Assembly (NCBI GenBank): GCA_002336675.1
Contig: DDEI01000066.1
Coordinates: forward strand, 1 to 56,426
From: Flavobacteriales bacterium UBA1958
GTDB lineage: Bacteria > Bacteroidota > Bacteroidia > Flavobacteriales_D > Sanyastnellaceae
DNA length: 56,426 bases
Direction: 5' to 3'
The position numbers and the translations under genes were made by a program. This document shows positions 7,651 through 16,683 of this stretch, one piece after another (within the stretch, counting starts at the first letter, position 1; each line of letters starts with the position of its first letter). Below the pieces are notes generated by a model, which worked only from the letters and a program-made list of their open reading frames with translations, searched no databases and was not told the DNA's origin.

Positions 7651-10600
7651 TCCCTAAAGGGACTTAAATTCAACGCTTCTACTTCACGCCTAAAAGGAGA
7701 ATACAAATCATTTACGAATTCCTCAATTTCCAATTTAGCCGCCTCATATCTGGCTCTAGCATTTTGTACCGCGAAATAAGAATTGGTTCCCTCCTCATAG
7801 GTCAAATTAACATCTGCAGCAAGTGAGCTCGCTTTGTAAAGCAAGCTGTTCAATCGAACAGTTACATGCTCATAACCAACCTCATCTCTAGGACTCATGT
7901 ACCATTCTTCTAGTTTATCTATGCGTTTTACTAGTGTTTTAGTAGAATCTAGCAGAAGGACCAGAGCGGAGTCTTCTGGGTAGGCTTCTAAAAGAGTTTG
8001 AGATAATAGAAGTGATTTTCTGGCGCGTTGCAATATTTCAAATGTAGCACTGGCTTCTTCAGCTAGCTGGTTGATTCGTTCTATTCCGTTCAAGTAATTA
8101 TCAGGAATATTGAACTCCATTCTCGGGTCAGACAACACTTCGACTGTAGTTTCAGATTGCAGTCCATCGTAATCAGCAGAAACGCTATAAGTTCCTGGCA
8201 GGAGGAATCCTCCACCCGCCTCATCTGCATCTCTTTCTCTAATGTTTCTGCTTGGAAATCTTTGGCCTTTGGCATCTAATCGCCACATAAACTCGTTAAA
8301 CCCGTCTTTAGCATCTACTTCAAACTGGCGAATAGAGTCTCCAGCGGAAGTTAAAATAGCCACAGAAATCTTTTGGTCTTTCTTATCCAAAGAATCATTC
8401 AACGCCAGTTGATAAAAGAATTTAGCTCCACTATGCTTGTTCTCTCCTGAGAAGAAATGGTCTCCTCTAAATCGTTCTCCTTTTGGCCGAGAGTAAGTTG
8501 ATTGATAGGCTTGCTGAGGTTTGAAAAGAGTAAACTCTGAATCAAATTCAGTGCTGCTTTGCAACGCTAATTCTCTAAGCGGAGTAATATCATCTAATAC
8601 ATAAGCCGCCCGCCCGAAAGTACCTATGATCAAGTCACCGAACCGCTCTTGGATTTTTAAATCTATAACCGAAACCGAAGGAAAATTCTCTGTCCACTGA
8701 CTCCAATTCTCACCGCTATCTGTGCTTATATATAATCCATGCTCCGTGCCCATAAAGAGTAAGTCTGTCTGTACTTTGTCCTGAACTATGCAATGTGTGT
8801 AGCCTTTTATAGCCCTGTCGGACGCTATATTTTCCCACTTCTTTCCGTAATCCAAGGAATGAAATAAGTAAGTATTGAAGTTGTTTCTTCGGTAATCATT
8901 CACTGCTATAAACACCTCTCCTTGAGTTACCGGAGAAGTTTCTATTTGTGCTACCCAGGCACCTTTTGGCATTCCCTTGATTTGTATTTCATTCCATTTT
9001 TCTCCTTGATCTAAGGTGTAATGAATTCGTCCATCATCTGTGCCCACCCATACTTCATTCGCATCCATTTCAGAAGGAGAAATACATGTAATGGTTGTGA
9101 AGTTTTCTGCCTGTGTGGCATCTAGGGTTAACCCACCACTTTCAGACTGTTTCTGTTTTAGAGAATCATTGGTAGTAAGGTCTTCGGAAAGAAGTTTCCA
9201 GCTGTTCCCCATGTCTGTGGAATAGTGTAAAAACTGACTTCCCATATAAACGGCTTTAGAGTTATGAGGGTCTATAGAAATAGCTCCGTTCCAGTTATAC
9301 CTTAGGGTTTTCCCTTCTGGGTGAACTGGCTGAATGCTGACCTGTTTGCCTGTATTTGTGTTTATTCTATTCACAGAGCCACCTTGATACATAGCATATG
9401 CCTGCCCGCTAGAATTTGGAACTGGAACCACATCAAAACCATCTCCGAATAAAATTTCCTGCCAGTCTTCATTTCTGATTCCATCTACATGCCATACGAA
9501 TCCTGGTCCTTTCCATGAGCCATTATCCTGCATTCCGCCATAAATATTATACGGAGTTTCGTCATCTACATTTATATGGTAAAACTGTGCTAAGGGAAGG
9601 TTTCTTACAAACTCCCAACTCTTGCCTCCATCTCTGGTAATGTTCAGTCCACCGTCGTTTCCTTCTATCATAAAGTCGGAATTCTTAGGGTGAATATAAA
9701 ACGCATGATGGTCTGGATGATAGGCCGGATAATCCATAATGGTACTGAATGTTTTACCACCATCGATACTTTTACTAAAGTAAGACCACAGGTTAAATAG
9801 CACGTTTTCGTTCTGCGGGTCTGCGTGAATTTCTGCGTAATAAAACGGTCGATTTCCTATATTTTCTGTAGAAACCAAATCCCAGTTCACACCTCCATCA
9901 GTAGATTTATAGAGTCCAGTTTTAGCAGATTCTATAAGCGCGTAAACTATGTCTGGATTAGCAGCAGAAATAGCCAATCCCATTCTACCTAGTGGCCCTT
10001 CAGGCAATCCATTTTTCTCTTGGTCAAGTAGTGTCCAATTATCTCCACCATCATAAGTTACATATAGCCCAGAGCCAGAACCACCAGAGTTAAACGTCCA
10101 TGGCTGGCGGCCGTATTCCCACATAGCAGCGAATAGTTTGTTAGGGTTCGTAGGGTCTTGGATGAGCTCAGCACATCCTATAGAATCACTTACGAAAAGC
10201 ACATTCTCCCAGGTGTCACCTCCGTCTTTGGTTCTATAGACTCCACGTTCAGGATTTGGCCCCCAAATAGAACCCATGGCACAAGCAAAAACCACATTGG
10301 AGTTTTGCTCATTGATGATCACTCTGTGAATATTTTTGGTGGCTTCCAGCCCTTTCATCTCCCAAGTCTTACCGGCATCTATAGATTTATAAATTCCACC
10401 ACCGCTGGTGTGCGAATTTCTAGGATTTCCTTCTCCTGTGCCCACCCATAACTCATCTGCGTTACTCTGGTTAATGGCCACCGAGCCTATTCCCAGCAAT
10501 GGATTATCATCGAAAATTGGATCCCAAGTGATTCCCCCGCTTACAGATTTCCAGACACCACCAGAAGCAGTTCCTATGTATATTACCTCAGGATTATCCG

Positions 10601-10769
10601 TTTCAGCATCTATGGAAGTTACTCGCCCACTCATTCCCGCTGGTCCTAAGGAGCGCATATCCATTACTGACTGGATGGTGCTGTCTATGGATTGTGCGTT
10701 AGTGTTTAGTGTTGCAACGCAGAAAAGAACTGCCGTAAATCTTACTAGTGGAAAAGTCTTAAATATCAT
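7647..10769 (-). CDS. VPS10/sortilin-like BNR beta-propeller protein, exported
   Basis: 1040 residues. A signal peptide (about 1-26, ending LNTNAQ) is followed by roughly ten BNR/Asp-box repeats of the type S-x-D-x-G-x-x-W (SVSGGITWDP, SIDAGKTWEM, TKDGGDTWEN, STDSGENWSQ). These build one or two beta-propellers, as in sortilin VPS10 domains and sialidase-like proteins. The C-terminal ~300 residues include a beta-sandwich-like part (LPGTYSVSADYDG) and a helical tail. No sialidase catalytic arginines are evident, so binding or glycan/peptide recognition is more likely than hydrolysis. No T9SS sorting domain is visible. The start overlaps the stop of a GNAT fragment by 4 bases. Length is normal for this Bacteroidota family. 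Confidence 0.83.
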   Translation of the reverse strand: MIFKTFPLVRFTAVLFCVATLNTNAQSIDSTIQSVMDMRSLGPAGMSGRVTSIDAETDNPEVIYIGTASGGVWKSVSGGITWDPIFDDNPLLGIGSVAINQSNADELWVGTGEGNPRNSHTSGGGIYKSIDAGKTWEMKGLEATKNIHRVIINEQNSNVVFACAMGSIWGPNPERGVYRTKDGGDTWENVLFVSDSIGCAELIQDPTNPNKLFAAMWEYGRQPWTFNSGGSGSGLYVTYDGGDNWTLLDQEKNGLPEGPLGRMGLAISAANPDIVYALIESAKTGLYKSTDGGVNWDLVSTENIGNRPFYYAEIHADPQNENVLFNLWSYFSKSIDGGKTFSTIMDYPAYHPDHHAFYIHPKNSDFMIEGNDGGLNITRDGGKSWEFVRNLPLAQFYHINVDDETPYNIYGGMQDNGSWKGPGFVWHVDGIRNEDWQEILFGDGFDVVPVPNSSGQAYAMYQGGSVNRINTNTGKQVSIQPVHPEGKTLRYNWNGAISIDPHNSKAVYMGSQFLHYSTDMGNSWKLLSEDLTTNDSLKQKQSESGGLTLDATQAENFTTITCISPSEMDANEVWVGTDDGRIHYTLDQGEKWNEIQIKGMPKGAWVAQIETSPVTQGEVFIAVNDYRRNNFNTYLFHSLDYGKKWENIASDRAIKGYTHCIVQDKVQTDLLFMGTEHGLYISTDSGENWSQWTENFPSVSVIDLKIQERFGDLIIGTFGRAAYVLDDITPLRELALQSSTEFDSEFTLFKPQQAYQSTYSRPKGERFRGDHFFSGENKHSGAKFFYQLALNDSLDKKDQKISVAILTSAGDSIRQFEVDAKDGFNEFMWRLDAKGQRFPSRNIRERDADEAGGGFLLPGTYSVSADYDGLQSETTVEVLSDPRMEFNIPDNYLNGIERINQLAEEASATFEILQRARKSLLLSQTLLEAYPEDSALVLLLDSTKTLVKRIDKLEEWYMSPRDEVGYEHVTVRLNSLLYKASSLAADVNLTYEEGTNSYFAVQNARARYEAAKLEIEEFVNDLYSPFRREVEALNLSPFRD

Positions 10770-10972
10770 TCTTGGTTATATATCGTATAAAGCTCCAAGG
10801 GTAAATTCCATGAAGTGGTTTTACCTTCTAGGGTCATTCCGTTTCTTTTGGCTACTTTTTTCGAAGGTAGATTATCTTCATGAATCATGGAGTACAATTT
10901 TTCTGTCAAATTGTTGTCTAATGCTAACTTTTTGAAAAGTGGTATACGACCAGTGAAGATTATTCCTAACAA
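10766..10972 (-). pseudogene. Remnant of a GNAT acetyltransferase (C-terminal end only)
   Basis: A 68-codon frame whose last ~45 residues (MIHEDNLPSKKVAKRNGM, then TLEGKTTSWNLPLELY) match the usual end of RimJ/RimL-type GNAT acetyltransferases: the helix after the acetyl-CoA loop and the last strands. The preceding ~100 residues, including the acetyl-CoA-binding Q/RxxGxG/A motif, are missing, and the first ~23 residues do not look like the family. It overlaps the VPS10/BNR start as ATGA, so the 3' end was kept next to that gene. Most likely a deletion left this stub. It cannot be an active enzyme. Confidence 0.7.
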
Positions 10973-11011
10973 TATTAATGCAAATGAATCTTTTTAAAGA
11001 ATAATGAACAC

Positions 11012-11019
11012 TACTTTTG
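11012..11019 (+). promoter_or_regulatory. -7 promoter box TACTTTTG of the FKBP gene
   Basis: TACTTTTG fits TAnnTTTG exactly and ends only 7 bases before the ATG at 11027. The mRNA leader would be about 0-3 bases long. No clear -33 TTG is seen. Confidence 0.55.
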
Positions 11020-11026
11020 CGCCCAT

Positions 11027-11623
11027 ATGAAAAATGAATTAGAAAAATTAAGCTACAGTCTTGGAGCCAATGTAGGTGCTAGTCTAAAAGCTCAGGGAAT
11101 TACAGATTTGGATTTAGAGATTTTTATGGAAGCTCTAAATGATCAAGTAATTATAGGAGATTTAAAAATGAGTCAGCAAGATATGGATGAGTTTCTTCAA
11201 GACTTTTTTGGAAAAAAACAAGCAGAACAGGCTGAAAAAGCTGGAGCTGAAGGACAGCAGTTCTTGGCTGAAAACGCTAAGAAAGATGGTGTGACTGTAA
11301 CTGAATCAGGACTTCAGTATGAAGTAATGAAGGAAGGGGCAGGAGAGTTGCCTAAAGCTGCTGATAGTGTAACTACACATTACCATGGGACGTTAATTTC
11401 AGGTCAAGTGTTTGATAGCTCTGTAGAAAGAGGTGAACCAGCTACATTCCCGGTAAATGGAGTTATTCCAGGTTGGGTAGAGGCTCTTCAGTTAATGCCT
11501 GTAGGTTCTAAATGGAAGTTATTCGTTCCTTCAGATTTAGCTTATGGTGACAGAGGTGCTGGCGCACAAATAGCACCACACACTGCGTTAATTTTCGAGG
11601 TAGAGTTAATCGGAATTAACTAA
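11027..11623 (+). CDS. FKBP-type peptidyl-prolyl cis-trans isomerase (FklB-like)
   Basis: 198 residues, no signal peptide, so cytoplasmic. Residues ~1-75 form the helical dimerisation segment of FkpA/FklB/Mip proteins (KLSYSLGANVGASLKAQGI, then a Glu/Lys/Ala-rich helix). Residues ~95-198 are the FKBP domain, with VTTHYHGTLISGQVFDSS, VIPGWVEALQLMPVGSKW and LAYGDRGAG...IAPHTALIFEVEL. It catalyses proline cis-trans isomerisation during protein folding. The gene stands alone: a box-type promoter just upstream and a terminator just downstream. Confidence 0.93.
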   Translation: MKNELEKLSYSLGANVGASLKAQGITDLDLEIFMEALNDQVIIGDLKMSQQDMDEFLQDFFGKKQAEQAEKAGAEGQQFLAENAKKDGVTVTESGLQYEVMKEGAGELPKAADSVTTHYHGTLISGQVFDSSVERGEPATFPVNGVIPGWVEALQLMPVGSKWKLFVPSDLAYGDRGAGAQIAPHTALIFEVELIGIN

Positions 11624-11681
11624 TTAGACTTAATAGGGTAAGACGTCTATTATTGGATGCTTAGTTCAAAAAAATAAATAG

Positions 11682-11712
11682 AAAGCCTGAGCATTTGCTC
11701 AGGCTTTTTTCG
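11682..11712 (+). terminator. Rho-independent terminator after the FKBP gene
   Basis: The stem AAAGCCTGAGCA / GCTCAGGCTTT has a three-base loop and is followed by a T run to 11711. It is a strong terminator about 60 bases beyond the FKBP stop. Confidence 0.9.
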
Positions 11713-11768
11713 TTTTCTAGCATTTGCCTGATAATCCGTTAATTTAATGTTCATAAACCACACTTGTT

Positions 11769-12183
11769 ATGAATTCTATTTTACGAAACACATTAGTGGT
11801 TATAGCTGGATTTTTTGTGGGATTTTTAGGAATGGAGGTGTTATTTCATTCTATCCTTCTTTATTCCCTCTTCCCTAGGAGTTTCTTTCAGGGGGATTAG
11901 TTGGTAATACACATTTATTAGAATTACCACATTTCATAAGTATATTTCTAGCGCATGGTTAGGAACTTTAGTAGGAGCATTCTTAGCCGCTAAGATTGCT
12001 GTTTCTAAACAGTTGTTTTTATCCATGACAGTAGGAGTGCTTTTTCTATTAGCAGGAATAGCGATAAATGCTTGGCTGAATTTTAGTCCATTGTCCTTTT
12101 CTACTATAGATATTACTTTAGCTTATATATTTATAGCATTGATAGGATGAAAGTTAGATACTCCTTTAAAGAGAAAAATTTAA
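11769..12183 (+). pseudogene. Decayed gene for a small four-helix membrane protein
   Basis: Reading across frames recovers one polytopic protein. It begins MNSILRNTLVVIAGFFVGFL at 11769. Beyond a stop and a frame change comes NTHLLELPHFISIFLAH. Another one-base frame change leads to GTLVGAFLAAKIAVS and, after further hydrophobic helices, LAYIFIALIG. An in-frame TGA then replaces what I would expect to be a Gly or Trp codon before KLDTPLKRKI and the final TAA at 12181-12183. The AH-x-LGTLVGAFLAA pattern is familiar from a small Bacteroidota integral-membrane family of unknown function. With at least two frameshifts and two premature stops it is inactivated but recent enough to be legible. Confidence 0.78.
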
Positions 12184-12290
12184 AACACGTACACACATTA
12201 ATGGTGTGATTCTTAACGATAGAGTCATAGCCATGTTTACGTGAGAATTTAAGAGATATAAACCCGTTATTTCCCCACAAATTAATTTAT

Positions 12291-12926
12291 ATGAAACACC
12301 TATTATCTATTTTGTTCGCTTTCTCGTTGGCAGCATGCCAATCCTCAGATGCTCCCGCCAAATCATCGCCTGAATCGATTAGTAAGCAGGAACTAAACCT
12401 AAAAGGAAAGGCCAAAGCTTATTTTGCCAGCGGATGTTTCTGGTGTGTAGAGGCTATTTTCGAAAGTGTGAATGGGGTAGAAGAGGTCTATAATGGCTAT
12501 TCAGGGGGGCACACAGAAAACCCAACTTACGAAGGGTCCAATACAGGCTCAACTGGCCATGCAGAAGCTGTAGAGATTATTTATGACCCTGAAGTAGTGA
12601 GTTTCGAGACGTTGGTAGATGTTTATTTCGGGAGTCAAAACATAGAGCAAGTTAATGGCCAAGGAAATGATATAGGAAGTCAATATAGAAGTATAGCCTT
12701 TTATCAGAATATGGCAGAGAAATCTATACTAAGTAAGAAGGCTATGGATTTGATTAAAGAAGGATACAAGGTAGCTTCACAAATCGAACCTTTTGAAAAA
12801 TTCTGGATGGGAGAAGACTATCATCAAGATTATGAAGCTTTGCACCCGAATCATCCATATATAAGAGCGGTCTCTATTCCTAGATTAAACGCATTTAAAG
12901 CAAAGTTTCCTGATCTTCTAGAGTAG
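12291..12926 (+). CDS. msrA: Peptide-methionine (S)-S-oxide reductase, lipoprotein form
   Basis: 211 residues. A lipoprotein signal ends SLAAC (Cys16). The MsrA domain follows, with the catalytic motif GCFWCVE (nucleophile Cys49, second Cys52) and the family blocks GYSGGHTENPTYE, TGHAEAVEI, YDP and GSQYRSIAFY. It reduces methionine-S-sulfoxide in proteins. The lipobox puts this copy in the envelope, where it would repair oxidised exported proteins, with electrons presumably from a TlpA-like thioredoxin (inference). Start is fixed by the signal sequence. It stands alone and converges on the LEA-like gene. Confidence 0.95.
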   Translation: MKHLLSILFAFSLAACQSSDAPAKSSPESISKQELNLKGKAKAYFASGCFWCVEAIFESVNGVEEVYNGYSGGHTENPTYEGSNTGSTGHAEAVEIIYDPEVVSFETLVDVYFGSQNIEQVNGQGNDIGSQYRSIAFYQNMAEKSILSKKAMDLIKEGYKVASQIEPFEKFWMGEDYHQDYEALHPNHPYIRAVSIPRLNAFKAKFPDLLE

Positions 12927-12930
12927 CTTA

Positions 12931-13383
12931 TTAATTCATTTTCACATCTTGGTCAACCTGAAAGTAAAAGCTTTTCCCTATAAGGATTGCTTTCCCTTTC
13001 ATGGTGCCCTCTACTTTTATATTCATAGATTGAGAGAATAATCCTCCGATTAAAGTTTGAAGGAGACCACCTTTCATATCGGTGTAATCTCCTTCTATTT
13101 TAATGGTGTGAATCTCGTTCGACTTCCTTCCTAGAATGACTTTTCTCCTCAGTTGAGCGTCACCTACATCCTTATTATTTACATATATATCCGCATCTAA
13201 AGCTATTATAGAAACTTTGAAGTTATTCGGGTTTAAAACCTTAATGTCTACTTCAGCTTCTATGCCTTTGTCAGACATTTTCGTTATTCTTATGTCGCTC
13301 ACCTCCTGGATCTCGATGTCTTTATAGACATTACATGAAGAAAACGAAAGAGCTATAAACGCTATAAAAAGGATGATTCTCAT
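12931..13383 (-). CDS. LEA14-like (WHy domain) lipoprotein
   Basis: 150 residues. A lipoprotein signal ends SFSSC (Cys17). The mature part is one beta-sandwich resembling late embryogenesis abundant type 2 / WHy domains: a hydrophobic-alternating block with IKVLNPNNFKVSIIALDADIYVN, the NPN typical of the family. Such proteins are common envelope lipoproteins in Bacteroidota with no assigned function; a desiccation role is known only for some plant relatives. It converges with msrA (4-base gap) and is followed upstream by the dipeptidase gene on the same strand. Confidence 0.72.
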   Translation of the reverse strand: MRIILFIAFIALSFSSCNVYKDIEIQEVSDIRITKMSDKGIEAEVDIKVLNPNNFKVSIIALDADIYVNNKDVGDAQLRRKVILGRKSNEIHTIKIEGDYTDMKGGLLQTLIGGLFSQSMNIKVEGTMKGKAILIGKSFYFQVDQDVKMN

Positions 13384-13414
13384 ATCTATTGCTACGCAGA
13401 AACTTTACCAGTTC

Positions 13415-14797
13415 TTATTTTTTTAGTTCAGCATAATTCTGGAAATAAAGAGGGATGGTCTTTATTCCTTGAAAATAATTAAACAGACCGTAGTGTTCAT
13501 TTGGCGAGTGGATAGCATCTGAATCCAGCCCGAACCCCATTAATACCGTTTTCACATTTAGTTCTTTCTCAAACAGCGCTACGATAGGGATACTTCCTCC
13601 GCTAGGCTGAGGTATAGGCTTTTTTCCATAGGTAGTTTCCATGGCCATACTAGCCGCTCTATATTCTGGAGTATCTGTAGGCGTAACTGCAGCTTCTCCA
13701 CCATGATGCGGGGTCACTTTTACGCTAACGCTTGGCGGTGCAATAGATTCGAAATGCTTCTGGAACTTCTCAGTAATTTTCTCAGAACTTTGGTTGGGAA
13801 CTAGTCTCATACTGATTTTAGCATACGCCTTAGAAGCGATTACTGTTTTAGCTCCTTCTCCGATGTATCCTCCCCAAATTCCGTTTACATCCAATGTAGG
13901 ACGTACAGAGTTCCGCTCATTAGTAGTAAATCCTGCTTCACCTTCTACATCCTTAAGACCAATAGATTTTTTGTACTCACTTAAGTTAAATGGTGCTTTA
14001 GCCATTTCGTCTCTTTCTTCTTGACCTAAAACTCTTACGTCATCATAAAAACCTGGAATAGTAATATGCTTGTCTTGATTTTTTAGTGTGGCTATCATTT
14101 CACATAGCACATTTATAGGGTTAGGAACCGCGCCTCCATATAAACCAGAATGTAAATCTCTATTAGGTCCAGTAACTTCTACCTCCACATAAGAAAGACC
14201 TCTCAGTCCTGTGCAGATAGATGGAATATCATTAGCTATCACACCCGTGTCTGAAATTAAAATAACGTCACAGGCTAATTTTTCATGATTGGCGGCTACG
14301 AAAATCCCTAAATTTTCAGAACCTACTTCTTCTTCACCTTCTATCATGAACTTCACATTACAGGGCAATGAATTAGTCTCCATCATCGTCTCGAAAGCCT
14401 TTACGTGCATGTACATCTGACCTTTGTCATCACATGCGCCTCTAGCAAAAATGGCTCCTTCAGGATGAATATCAGTCTTCTTAATTACTGGTTCGTAAGG
14501 CGGAGAATCCCATAACTCGACGGGGTCTGCAGGTTGTACATCATAATGACCATAAACAAGCACAGTAGGCAGGCTCGGGTCGATTAACTTTTCACCGTAA
14601 ACGATAGGATATCCAGCAGTCTGGCACAATTGTACTTTATCTGCACCAGCTTTGGTTAAGCTGGCAGCCACGAAGTCTGCCGTTTTCACTACATCTTTAG
14701 CGTAAGCTGGGTCTGCACTTACTGATGGTATTCTTAGTAAATCTAAAAGCTCCTCTAAAAATTTATCCTTATTCTTTTCTATGTAATCGTTAATCAT
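13415..14797 (-). CDS. M20-family dipeptidase (metallopeptidase)
   Basis: 460 residues, no signal peptide. The M20 fold is clear. The first metal ligand motif is VYGHYDVQPA (His84, Asp86). The bridging Asp is in RGACDDKG (~123). The catalytic and metal Glu pair is in EGEEEVGS (~154-157), an Asp ligand in SDTGV, and the C-terminal His in DAIHSPNEHYG. A dimerisation lid lies at about 190-330. The length and the CNDP2-like HYDVQPADP motif point to a cytosolic non-specific dipeptidase rather than ArgE or DapE. It probably recycles amino acids from dipeptides. A TAGATTTG promoter box lies 30 bases upstream. Confidence 0.9.
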   Translation of the reverse strand: MINDYIEKNKDKFLEELLDLLRIPSVSADPAYAKDVVKTADFVAASLTKAGADKVQLCQTAGYPIVYGEKLIDPSLPTVLVYGHYDVQPADPVELWDSPPYEPVIKKTDIHPEGAIFARGACDDKGQMYMHVKAFETMMETNSLPCNVKFMIEGEEEVGSENLGIFVAANHEKLACDVILISDTGVIANDIPSICTGLRGLSYVEVEVTGPNRDLHSGLYGGAVPNPINVLCEMIATLKNQDKHITIPGFYDDVRVLGQEERDEMAKAPFNLSEYKKSIGLKDVEGEAGFTTNERNSVRPTLDVNGIWGGYIGEGAKTVIASKAYAKISMRLVPNQSSEKITEKFQKHFESIAPPSVSVKVTPHHGGEAAVTPTDTPEYRAASMAMETTYGKKPIPQPSGGSIPIVALFEKELNVKTVLMGFGLDSDAIHSPNEHYGLFNYFQGIKTIPLYFQNYAELKK

Positions 14798-14826
14798 GGT
14801 TGGCGTGTTTTGAGAATGCGAAGGTA

Positions 14827-14834
14827 CAAATCTA
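14827..14834 (-). promoter_or_regulatory. -7 promoter box TAGATTTG of the dipeptidase gene
   Basis: On the minus strand TAGATTTG fits TAnnTTTG exactly and lies about 30 bases before the ATG at 14797. No -33 element is evident. Confidence 0.5.
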
Positions 14835-14907
14835 AATGTGTTTTAAGTTTGGATTTTCTTCATCACTTTGTGATGATTCGAAACTTTCTGGCAGAACTAG
14901 AAAAGGC

Positions 14908-14915
14908 TATTTTTG
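14908..14915 (+). promoter_or_regulatory. -7 promoter box TATTTTTG of the proline dehydrogenase gene
   Basis: TATTTTTG fits TAnnTTTG and ends 11 bases before the ATG at 14927, giving a leader of only a few bases. It is divergent from the dipeptidase promoter about 75 bases away. Confidence 0.5.
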
Positions 14916-14926
14916 CCTGAACGAAA

Positions 14927-16090
14927 ATGAAACTTACAGATACTGAAATAGCGTTTAGAAGTAAGTCAAACGGCCAATTGAAAAAGGCTTATTGGCTTTT
15001 TAAAATGTTAGGCAACTCTTCGTTCACCAAGTTTGGAAAGGTGATGACCAACTTAGCCATTAAGCTAAGGTTACCAATGAATTGGATTATAAAACCCACT
15101 ATTTTTGAGCAGTTTTGTGGCGGAGAAACGATAGCAGAATGTGCCTCTACTACGAAAGTCTTAGACGAGTATGGCATTGGAACTATTTTAGATTATTCGG
15201 TAGAAGGGAAAACCTCCGAAGATGATTTTGATGCTACTATGGCTGAAATCAAAAGAACGGTTCAAGCAGCAGCAGACAATAAGCACATCCCTTTCTGTGT
15301 ATTTAAGGTAACTGGGATAGGGCAGTTTTCGGTGTTGGAAGCGGTAAATGATTTATCCCAAACTCAAGAGGCTGATTTAGTAGAATTCAAAAAGATTAAA
15401 AACAGAGTAGGTGAAATCTGTTCATTGGCTTATGAAACAGGAACTCCAGTATTCATAGATGCAGAGGAGAGTTGGATTCAGGAGACTATAGACAGATTAG
15501 CAGAGGAGATGATGGCTACCTATAATCAGGATAAAGCTGTGGTTTACAATACCGTTCAGTTATACAGACATGATAGACTGGCTTACTTGAAAAATTTGCA
15601 TGAAAAATCCAAGAGTGAGAATTTCTTATGTGCAGTGAAATTGGTACGGGGAGCTTACATGGAGAAAGAGAGAAATAGAGCCGAAGAAAAAGTATATGCC
15701 ACTCCTATCCAGCCAAACAAGCCCGCTACAGATAAAGATTTCAATTTAGCTTTAGAATACTGTGTGAAGCACATAGAAAAAATAGCTTTCTGCGCTGGAA
15801 CGCATAACGAGAAAAGTTCCACATATCTTTCAGAATTGCTGGAGAGAAACAATATAGACCCACAACATCCGCACGCATATTTTGCTCAGTTATACGGTAT
15901 GAGTGACCACATCAGTTTTAATCTTTCTAATCAGGGATACAGAGTGGCCAAATACGTGCCTTATGGCCCTGTGAAAGAAGTGCTTCCCTATTTAATTAGG
16001 AGAGCAGACGAAAACACATCCATGGATGGTCAGATAGGAAGAGAGCTGGGGTTGATTCAGTCTGAGATGGAGAGGAGGAGAAAGGCTTAA
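14927..16090 (+). CDS. Proline dehydrogenase (monofunctional)
   Basis: 387 residues, a stand-alone FAD-dependent proline dehydrogenase with a (beta/alpha)8 barrel. Family marks: TILDYSVEGK near residue 86, VFIDAEESW, VKLVRGAYMEKER (~242-254), FCAGTHNE, and the substrate-carboxylate motif YVPYGPVKEVLPYLIRRADEN near the C-terminus. It oxidises proline to 1-pyrroline-5-carboxylate and passes electrons to quinone, probably at the inner face of the membrane. The P5C dehydrogenase partner is not in this window. Its own promoter lies right upstream. Confidence 0.94.
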   Translation: MKLTDTEIAFRSKSNGQLKKAYWLFKMLGNSSFTKFGKVMTNLAIKLRLPMNWIIKPTIFEQFCGGETIAECASTTKVLDEYGIGTILDYSVEGKTSEDDFDATMAEIKRTVQAAADNKHIPFCVFKVTGIGQFSVLEAVNDLSQTQEADLVEFKKIKNRVGEICSLAYETGTPVFIDAEESWIQETIDRLAEEMMATYNQDKAVVYNTVQLYRHDRLAYLKNLHEKSKSENFLCAVKLVRGAYMEKERNRAEEKVYATPIQPNKPATDKDFNLALEYCVKHIEKIAFCAGTHNEKSSTYLSELLERNNIDPQHPHAYFAQLYGMSDHISFNLSNQGYRVAKYVPYGPVKEVLPYLIRRADENTSMDGQIGRELGLIQSEMERRRKA

Positions 16091-16092
16091 AC

Positions 16093-16518
16093 CTACTTAC
16101 AATCACAATCAAACGTTTTATCCAATCTCTGAGCCATAGAAACTACACTACTAGAATCTTTTTTTAGAATAAACCCGAACTTGTAATCTATAGAGTCACC
16201 TCTGCTCGATTGAATAATATAGGTTTTAGGGTAGCCTTTTGTTTGACTTTCCTCGAAGAGAATATCACTATCTCCTTCATCAGAAATGCAGTATAAAATA
16301 TCGTCTAACTCTAGACCTTGACATTTCATTTGACAGGAAGTACTGGGAGCTACTTCTATATTGGCACTGTTTTCTCTGATCCATTTTTTTACTTGATTTC
16401 CAGGAAGCCATTTCCCGCAACCTCTTGGGCCAAAAATCATAAACACCAACGCCAATCCTATCCCCATTCCTAGGAGATATCTGATTAATCGCTGGGTAAA
16501 ATTCATACTGCTACTCAT
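16093..16518 (-). CDS. DUF4258-like membrane-anchored protein of unknown function
   Basis: 141 residues. One N-terminal membrane helix (about 13-30, LLGMGIGLALVFMIFG) is followed by RGCGKWLPGNQVKKWIREN and a small alpha/beta domain. The CxxWLPxNxV motif after the helix and the overall size recall Flavobacteriia proteins annotated with DUF4258. There are Cys residues at both ends (CGK, CQMKC, CDCK). Role unknown. It converges on proline dehydrogenase with a 2-base gap and no terminator between. Confidence 0.6.
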   Translation of the reverse strand: MSSSMNFTQRLIRYLLGMGIGLALVFMIFGPRGCGKWLPGNQVKKWIRENSANIEVAPSTSCQMKCQGLELDDILYCISDEGDSDILFEESQTKGYPKTYIIQSSRGDSIDYKFGFILKKDSSSVVSMAQRLDKTFDCDCK

Positions 16519-16683
16519 TCTGCGAAGGTAGAAATTTATAGACCATAACTTATGTGTTTATAGTTCTCATTTTTCTGCGCAATCTATCAGACTTCACATT
16601 TTTTATGGCTGTGAAAAATTAAACTGTTAATAGATACAATCTCCCATAGACACATTGATTCATTAACTATATCTTGCGGTGCA

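Noticed and set aside
7981..8567. Two copies of TTGCAACGC within one gene suggested a protein repeat
   Set aside because: The two copies are in opposite orientations and encode unrelated peptides (LQR and ALQ), so they are not part of a coding repeat; they are counted in the genome-word finding instead.
10158..10935. Two plus-strand ORFs (97 and 175 codons) inside or opposite the VPS10/BNR gene
   Set aside because: They are antisense shadows of strongly repeated BNR coding sequence and the GNAT stub; no signal, domain or start context of their own.
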